Shown in pieces: positions 56,431-64,000 of a DNA stretch of 64,000 nt. The stretch spans positions 137,522,950 through 137,586,949 of the forward strand of contig JAHLJT010009436.1 in the NCBI GenBank assembly GCA_031308135.1, in the 5' to 3' direction. The position numbers and the translations under genes are program-made. Origin of the DNA: Acheta domesticus. Taxonomy: Eukaryota; Arthropoda; Insecta; Orthoptera; Gryllidae. Within the stretch, counting starts at the first letter, position 1. Each line of letters begins with the position of its first letter. The notes beneath the pieces are model-generated. The model saw nothing but the letters and a program-made list of their open reading frames with translations. It was not told the origin of the DNA and ran no database searches.

Positions 56431-58999
56431 CAGAGAAAGAATTTTGCATAAAATATAGGCAATTTTATTTTTTAAACATTTTTTCTGAATAAGCGCTTCA
56501 ATATTTTTATTTAAAATTTCTCTTTGTATACTACTATATCTACATTTCTTTGTATTTTCTCTATTAAACCAAAGTAATACATCTTCTTACCTTCAAATTT
56601 AACCATGAAAATTAATCTAGATTTATATCCCTGCTATTTTCATGTATCTCTTCAATTGCTTGCTTTAAAAAAAATCATTTTCTGATGTATCCATGTATTT
56701 CCGTTCTTTTGAGCCGTTGCTATCATTAGATAAATTAAGGTAGCTACACGCCTGGAAAGCTCAGATTTTTTAATATACATTTCTTTCACAATATACTTTT
56801 CATAAATGGTCAAATTGGTCTCATTGAAACTCTGTTATTAACACGTGAGACAGTTTCATTTTACTTAAATATTTTCTCAACCTAAGAGAAATATTTATTC
56901 AAATGCTATGCATTACGTACATCTGACAACCAGAAACCTGAAAATATTTACTAAATAATTGTGCTGAAGCCTTAAAATAATATTTGGTTAGAGTTATCCC
57001 TCCAAAATAATATTCGTAGATGGTTTCGAATATGCCATCGTAACTCCTTCATCACTTGACCCAATCCTCCTCTATGCACAAAATGGTTTAATGCACCATA
57101 TTGTTAGTGAGGTGACCAAAGTATAATCCACAAATATACAGGTCATTTTAGTGATGTGTTGTAATTATAAAAATCGACGTTTAACAAGTTGGGTACTAGA
57201 CGAGTTTATAAACGACTAAGAAATTACTTCGTGCCTACGAAAACACAAGATACCACAGCTCTGAAGAACATCTGAGCAACACAACACCAAAGAAAACAGA
57301 CAATACATTTGTGAGACATCTACGTAATACGAACAAAGAGTTGCCCGTCTATTCCAAATTAATGTTTGTGCCCCATTCCTCGTAAGTTCTAAATCTACCC
57401 ACTCTCCATCTAAAGTTTTACAACAGAAACTTACCCTAAAGAAAATTTCAACACTTAATAAAAACAGTTTCGTCTTTCCGGCTGACATTTCGGAACACAT
57501 GTTACGGCATTGTAACAAGTAAAAATGACAAAATATCCATTGAATATTCTAACAAAATGACGAAAGTCCCTAGTGATTTCACTGTTCCCAGCCCCACCAT
57601 CTATTCCTTAATACGATGCAAAGTTCTACAAAATTTGCGTATTCTTTTTGGTGAAGTGCATACCGCTTACGAGCGACTGCGACTAAACATACGCTGTCGA
57701 ACTTGGGCGATAAAATCTTGCACGTAACCTCAAGTGCTTCATCCTACTAAAGGAGCCTGCTTTATGGTATCACAGAGAAGGTGCAAATAAAGAGTTCAGT
57801 TCACCACGTAACACTCAATATCCAAGCAACTGAAGCAGATAGTAAAAAATGTTTCGAGTTTTTCCTTACAAATTAGTATAGATTACATTATATTTACAGT
57901 TACATACGGATTAGGACTACCCTGAAAAATTAAGTTCTTATGAAATGAAAATGAAAGGAGTGGGGGGTTACGATATTTACAGTAGTCTTTTGGGATCAGG
58001 GGATTTCTCAAACGTTTTCCTAGAAATTCATTTTATTAGGCACACTAGACGTTCAATTAAATGTAGGTAAATGTCTTCCCCGTGTCGTTTCATGCTATGA
58101 AAACTCGTTCCAGAAAACAAAGATATTGTTGGTACTTTAAATGAACACTTTAGTTCGAATGTTTTACGAGAGTCCTAAGACGCATTACTTTTTGTATAGA
58201 GGAGTACTCTAATAAGGAACCACTTTGGCAAGTCGACAAACAAATGAACGTCATACAGGGCGATGACATTGAAATAGATAGTGATGAAGCCATTTGCAAA
58301 TGAGCTAACTGTAAACGAACGCACTGACAAAATGAGTGCGTGGAGATAACCTGCAGTTTTTTTTTGCTTGGAGTAGGCAAGCAGTATACTGCAGCATACT
58401 ACAGTTACTGTCAAAACGATCCCTTCTTATACTAGTAATCTCTGTATAATTGCGTCTTATATGGGTTGATTCCGACTACAAACGTACCCATAAGATCGCA
58501 AGCCGAAGATAATTATATTTCACATACAACGAGATTTATTACTAGTACATTCGCATTTAAAAAATAATTTTAAAAGTTACATTTTTTATATTAAAATAAT
58601 AATATAAAATGCTTTTCCCTGATCAAAAATTTTAATACGCTATACATTGATTCCATATAATATTTTCCATGTAATTCCATATAATATTTTCACATTTCGA
58701 GTGATTTCCGCTACGAACGTCGAGTAACACCATTTCAAAATGCAGGGTATACACTGCAAACATTTTCTACATAATTTTCACATCAGTAGACGCTATTCAA
58801 ATTCCATTATTCAGTGGAATACGAATTTAATAAATTTAATATACACTCATGATTTATGTATTAATTATATTACGCGACATTGAATCCTTCTTTAAAAATA
58901 CATATTTAAATAGAACCGCGATAATTCTTCATATAAATTTCCTTCCTATAATGTTCAGCTTTTTCTCTCCCCCAATCTCAAATCTCCATTCTCCCCGCT
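56431..58999. other. Anonymous AT-rich region
   Basis: Short frames (57216-57518, 58150-58414) show no motif. No repeat structure is evident. Confidence 0.4.
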
Positions 59000-59290
59000 G
59001 GCTGCCGTGATGCCGCTGGCCGTGCCGCCGCCTCGTGCATTACACCCCTCTCCCTCGATTCTCAATTCCTCAGCCCTCTGTTCTTGCACCCCAGCTAGTG
59101 CACGCTCCTATAATAGTGCTCGGCATTGCGTTGCCCACTCGCGTCTCCAGGTGCCCGCGCCCAGCTGCCCGCCGCCGGCGCGCCGGCTCCTCGTCTTCGC
59201 CCCAGCTGCCCGCGCTCAGCTGCTTGGGCCCCGCCCTCGACTCGCAGCTCCCGGTGCAACGCACCGCGCACTCACCTGAGCTCTTGCTCG
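59000..59290 (-). promoter_or_regulatory. CG-rich block with a consensus splice donor on the minus strand
   Basis: About 290 bp of CG-rich sequence. On the minus strand CTCAG/GTGAGT is a near-perfect donor with its junction between 59276 and 59275, so a minus-strand 5' exon could end there with the CG-rich block as the first part of its intron. No coding exon is recognised; overlapping frames are compositional. Confidence 0.3.
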
Positions 59291-60694
59291 CTCGACACTT
59301 CATTCGCGTATTGTCTTCCTGCTCTCTTGTTCTGTTTCTGAAAGGAATTGAGTGCCAAATTTTCTCTTGTTGGGATGTCAAATTTATAGTTTTGTGATTT
59401 AGTATTAACCTCAAAATTTCATACACCAATTTCGACACTTCTGTATTTTGGTGGGTGTGTTCTAGTTATTCCTTCTTTTTTATCATTCTCAAGTTTCTAA
59501 ATGTTATCAACCTTGTTTGCTTTTAAATCAGTAGTTCCGTATTCTTCGCTAAATTATTTCCTCAGCAACGAGTTCATTTTATCAACTTTCTAATCTCTTG
59601 GCCTCAAATACCTACATCTCTTATTTCTTTTTCTAACAGTCCGTCTACTCTCAACTGCTGAATTCATCTCCTACATGTTCTTTATTCTGTCAATTCCCAT
59701 TTCCTTTCGTAACTTTTTCTTTTCTCCTGATGCGGTCCACTCTTTCCATCATTGAATATCTCCGCTGTCTTCTCTTTTCTCTCTCTTCTTTCACGCCTAA
59801 CGTCACGTCCCACGCCCTGCTTCCCGAGCTACCCTTTCCCTCATTTAAATTCGCATGTGCATCGTCGGAATTTTATATCGACTCAAGGGTCGATGTGGGT
59901 CTATCTCTGGGCTATTGTCGAATGCAGATGCAACGTGAGACAGCTCTCCTCGAGACCGCAAGGCTGCTTGAATTTCATACTTTACTTTTACTGTCTTATA
60001 AAAGTTAAAGTGTTCTCAAAAATATAGAATTTTATGCAGAAAATAGCAAGATATCATAAAGTTAATACAATTCCGCCTTTTGAGAACATTAGCGATAAAC
60101 TGTTAGAATAATTAAACAATTTTATGATTTCGCTATTGGGAATGTAATTTTCACATGGGATAACAATCCCAAAACGCAATAAAAACTTTCTTGGTAGTTT
60201 ATTGAAGTTTATGGCCTTACAAACGAAAAGATTCCTTCAAAACCAAGTAAAGTGTTCATTTTTGGGATAGCCAAACACGCTAGCGAAAATACTAGCATGA
60301 CAAACAATTCTCTTCAGAGGAAAATGAAAGCTGAAATAGTTCAAACCGATACATCAGATCATGGATATTTATTTTCAGATCATTCAGTGTTTAAATCAGA
60401 TGTTTATCTATCTCACAAATATTGAATCGACTTAAGCAATGTTTGCAATTGTAAACAAGACGTATCGAAATGTCAAGCTTATATTTTTCCCTTCAAAAGT
60501 AACTAAAGGCCTCTGCGATTTTCTTCTTTCATGTATTATTTCCGTACTTTTACATGGCATGATCGACAGATTCTCGAAAGTATATGAACTTATTTCCAAA
60601 ATGGCCTAGATCATTTTCGTTTTATTTCTAGTTTTACTTATCAATATATTTTTAAAATGCTTCTCCAAATCTCCATTCTGACAAATATTATGTT
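59291..60694. other. Anonymous sequence
   Basis: A pyrimidine-rich zone runs from about 59450 to 59830. No gene is recognised. Confidence 0.4.
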
Positions 60695-60700
60695 CTCTCC

Positions 60701-60958
60701 AACAGAGACGGATCCATGACGGGGACATAGGGACCATGCCCCTCCCCCAAATGGCTTAGAGTTTTCGTTTTATTCCTTCTTTTATTTGGCAAACTGTATT
60801 TAAATATTTATTTATGTTAGAATTATGTAATTATTAACAAATAATATTGCACAGTATCATATATACACTACAAAAATAATATACAATGTAATAACAATTG
60901 TTCATTATTTAACAAAAATGATGGTCCTCTCCAAAATAATTGACTGGATCCGCCCCCG
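60701..60958. mobile_element. Small TIR element (MITE-like)
   Basis: The left end has ACAGAGACGGATCCA and the right end, read inward, has GCGGGGGCGGATCCA. The interior is AT-rich and noncoding. CTCTCC flanks both sides (60695-60700 and 60959-60964). A similar end (CATCCGCCACTG) occurs at 46070-46085. The superfamily is not assigned. Confidence 0.5.
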
Positions 60959-60964
60959 CTCTCC

Positions 60965-62019
60965 TATCTAAAATGATATACAAAAACCGTTGAATTCTAA
61001 CTTGAACTACAACGCTGAAAGAGAATATTTTCTTTTTGAAAATTGTATTACTTGGAGATGATCATTTTGGAAATAAACTCTTCAGTTCGACTACGAATGA
61101 CTCCAGCTGGTCTGCTCAAGAGCGATTGGAAAGACAGAAGTAATGATGAAGGTAATATACTATACAGTGGAAAGCAATACAGTAACCCCTATCAGGTTTC
61201 CAGCTATCTTTTTTCGTTAAGAATTCTCGTCAAAAAACCTCACATGTTGCTGAATGGCTGTCTTAAACGTGCTCTCAAGAAACTGTTATCTATATAATAA
61301 AATCTCAGCCGAATATTGTAACAAGTCTGTGATGGGACGTGACTGAATTCAGCCTCCTTAAAGTGCTAGAACTCTCAGCTACTCAATGCCGCAAAGAAAA
61401 TATCATCAGCCTGACCATGCACTGGACATAGAGGATAAATTCTCTCCTGAAATAGAGGAAAATGTTACGAGATCACTTTTGGTGAATTTTACATGAACTA
61501 AATTTACGTTTTTCTCCACAAAATATATCGAGAATAAGTGATATCAACATGGCGTTGAGATAAAAGTGTGAAATTTATCTATTTTATTATATATTTCACT
61601 ATTGCCAACAATCAATGAAGAAATTAAAAAAAAATAGTTTTAAATATATTCAAAGATTACAAAGTTATACCAATACTTGGCAATAAATCTGTTAGAAAAT
61701 AGTTTTGGACTAAGACGTTTGAAAATTTCAAGCCTATGGATTCGCCTTACAAGTTTTGAAGTGTAATTAGACGTGTTTAAACTATAATAATAGAGAGAGT
61801 ACCTTCTCCAATTATTGTTAGTTATGTAAGTCAATAAATTTACTTATTGTTCACATGTATGAACAGTTTGTAAATAAACGTTTAATTTTTTAAAAAAATC
61901 ATGAAACGTTACGTTAAAAGAACTCCAGGCATCTAAACTATTTCCAATAACAAAATTTTCTTGTCAATCTTCTCACTTCGGTATTGATAGAAAGATCGAG
62001 AGCTGCCAAAAGCAAAGAG
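60965..62019. other. Anonymous AT-rich sequence
   Basis: An 84-codon frame (61043-61297) has no motif. Nothing else recognised. Confidence 0.4.
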
Positions 62020-62640
62020 TTCGCTCGCGAAGCCACTCCCCAAAGAGCCTCCGAGAGATTCGTTGTTGGGCGCCCCCCGCGTATGTATTCTCCGCTCTAT
62101 CTGCGCCTGCGACGAAACGTGAAGAGGGCGGGCGGGCAGGCAGGCGGGCGGGCGCGCGCGAATGGCCGTCGCCAGGGATCGATCCCATGCGCTGGCGGTC
62201 TGCGGCGGCGGCGGCGGCGGTGGCGGTCGCTCAGGTCACAGGGGCGGCGGTGGAGGCGGCGGCGGCGGCGGGGACGGTGGCGACGGTGGGAGAATTAACC
62301 GAAGACGCGCCGCAGTTAATTTGGCCAGGAATAATATTGGACTTCCCCGGATCCGGAAATGATAGTTCTATCAGTAAACTCATTACCATGTTAATTGCCC
62401 GAGGATCGATCGCCAATTTCCGCCGCGTGGAGCGCTGCGCGGCGCTGCGGAGGTGGCGGCGGCAGCAGCAGCGGCGCCGCGCGAGCCCAGGTGGCTGCAT
62501 CCACGACCACAGCCACGCGCGCATGCGGCGCGGCCGGCGACAAGCGGCGCGGCCGACGATTGCAGGAAAACACCCTGTTGATTCTGCCTGCGTCGCTTTC
62601 ACGACTCGCGTAGATTCCGTTTGCGGATAAACATGGTCTA
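62020..62640. promoter_or_regulatory. CpG island with (GGC)n runs around a less biased core
   Basis: CG-rich flanks with (GGC)n (62200-62290) and CGGCGGCAGCAGCAG (near 62458) enclose a more balanced core at 62290-62410 that carries AATTAAC, GTTAATTTGG and CTCATTACC, homeodomain-type AT cores. A 147-codon plus frame spans it (62187-62630) but its ends are Ala/Arg-rich. A promoter or enhancer is more likely than a protein. Confidence 0.35.
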
Positions 62641-64000
62641 GGTGCGAGTCAATGGGGGCCGCGAGGTCGCCGCCGCCTGTTGGTTCAATGTCTATTCCTA
62701 GTGAGCTGCCTATTCACTGCGGGGGAAATTAGTGTACCGTTCGCGGCCAGGAAATTGGCGTTTAAGCGATTCCGGTGGTGAATTAGACAATGGCTATCTC
62801 TTGCTATTTCCTATGGGATGGATTTGCATTGGCAGCCCCGGGCGGTGCGATTGAAATGGTCTGGTCGGGTGACACAGCAAAAATGAGTCGAACTAGCAAA
62901 AAGATCTACATACGGAATCCTACCAAGTAAAATCCTTAAGAATAGTATACTGTGTGGTACGCATCCATTTTAAGGGAATAAGGAATGTATCAAATCATAA
63001 TAAAGTATGTTTTATACAGTTCTCACACTTTCCAAAGAAAGTTTAACATACGAAAGTACGTATGGAAATATGATAATACTTGTATATTGCCAATGACAAT
63101 TGAAAAAAGGATAATTTATTACTCAAGTCTCTTTCTACATACGTGAAGTATGAAGCGATGAATCTGTTTGAAATTTAGACGACAATCTGAAATCACTATT
63201 TTTTTTTACCTTTTTTAGGACATAATGTTTTAGTACGATTTCAAAATCTAACATGAAAAAGTAGTTTTTCTGAAGTGTTCCGACAAACGAACTGAGGCAC
63301 ATTCGTATCTAATGAGTTCAAAATGTAAGTGGGTAATGAATACATATTCTATCGTCCTTTTCAGACAATTTTTCTTCTCTGAAGGTTACAAGTTAATCTT
63401 TAGGTTCGCTATATTTCCCAATGCTCGAGAATGAATGATTCTTAAAACATTCTGATAAAACTGTGGTACTTGAAGATAAAAATCTCGTAGTTCTGGAAAG
63501 AAATTGAAATGTCTAAATTGTGTAACACCCAGGTATTGTTGCCAATTCATGTATCTACTGCCTTTCTACTTTCCAATTCTTGGGTCATTTGGGACTCATT
63601 CAAAAATAGTACAATCAAATCTTTATTCCAAGATGTGAATTCTGCCTAATAAAATCATATTAAACTCACTGAATCTTCACAAAATCTGTACCACACAAAG
63701 GAACCTCCATAAAGCTTTGGAACAACAACACAATATTTGGATCCCATTGAGATTTTTAACTGAAACGCGTGCGATGGCTAAATCGGCACGCGACACAATT
63801 CCACTCTAGGAATCTCTGTCGACACACGTTCGAAGGAGAGGCAGATGGCTCTTGAGCAGCACTTATCGGGCGACCTATGCCACAATCGGGCAAAGATCCT
63901 CTAATCAAAAGCTCAAGATAGCCTCAAACTTGATATGCCTCCTCCATTGCATTGAGAAACAACGAAATATTCGATATATGTACTAAGTTAGTAAGTGAAT
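62641..64000. other. Anonymous sequence to the window end
   Basis: No gene, RNA gene or repeat recognised. Confidence 0.4.

Noticed and set aside
62187..62630. 147-codon frame
   Set aside because: Ala-rich start and Arg-rich end reflect GGC repeats; only the short middle is balanced and is better read as noncoding.

Overview
The window looks like repeat-dense, AT-rich nuclear DNA from an arthropod with a large genome, most likely a hemimetabolous (perhaps polyneopteran) insect. The support is indirect: nested DNA transposons of the piggyBac, hAT and Transib types, a tRNA-derived SINE, three copies of another SINE-like repeat, long stretches without reading frames, and isolated CpG-rich islands. 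The species cannot be named from sequence alone. I recognise no complete host gene, rRNA gene, stand-alone tRNA gene or CRISPR array. One short candidate host exon lies at 20093-20286.

Layout. 1-11.3 kb: a fragment of a dispersed repeat family (called HT here, for hairpin terminus), a large CpG island (1.2-2.6 kb), a possible solo LTR, AT-rich DNA and a LINE 3' remnant. 11.3-17.1 kb: two HT copies facing each other, one interrupted by a 1.4-kb piggyBac element whose empty site survives in the other copy. 17-24.9 kb: mostly anonymous, with the candidate exon, a hAT end, a tRNA-derived SINE and a solo LTR. 24.9-32.2 kb: a nest of one TIR family (X) and another dispersed repeat (Y), including a 402-bp direct duplication around a possible P-like element. 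34.3-40.1 kb: a 5.8-kb Transib element with 5-bp target duplication and a decayed, intron-containing RAG1-like transposase 3' end. 42.0-44.7 kb: two non-autonomous hAT-like elements with exact 8-bp duplications.

47.8-54.0 kb holds the most complete element: a 6.2-kb Ty3/gypsy-type LTR retrotransposon with apparently identical 588-bp LTRs and a 4-bp target duplication. Its domain order is Gag, protease, integrase, RT, RNase H, so integrase precedes RT as in the Gmr1-like group. The integrase lacks its N-terminal half, a 1-nt shift separates RNase H, and the primer-binding region is tandemly repeated. The copy must be recent but cannot be autonomous. A 582-bp solo LTR at 22 kb appears to be a relative.

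54.6-64 kb is anonymous DNA with CpG-rich islands at 54.6-55.2, 59.0-59.3 and 62.0-62.6 kb that could be promoters or 5' exons of unseen genes, one more HT fragment and a small TIR element. All alignments were made by eye; percent identities and family names need database confirmation.
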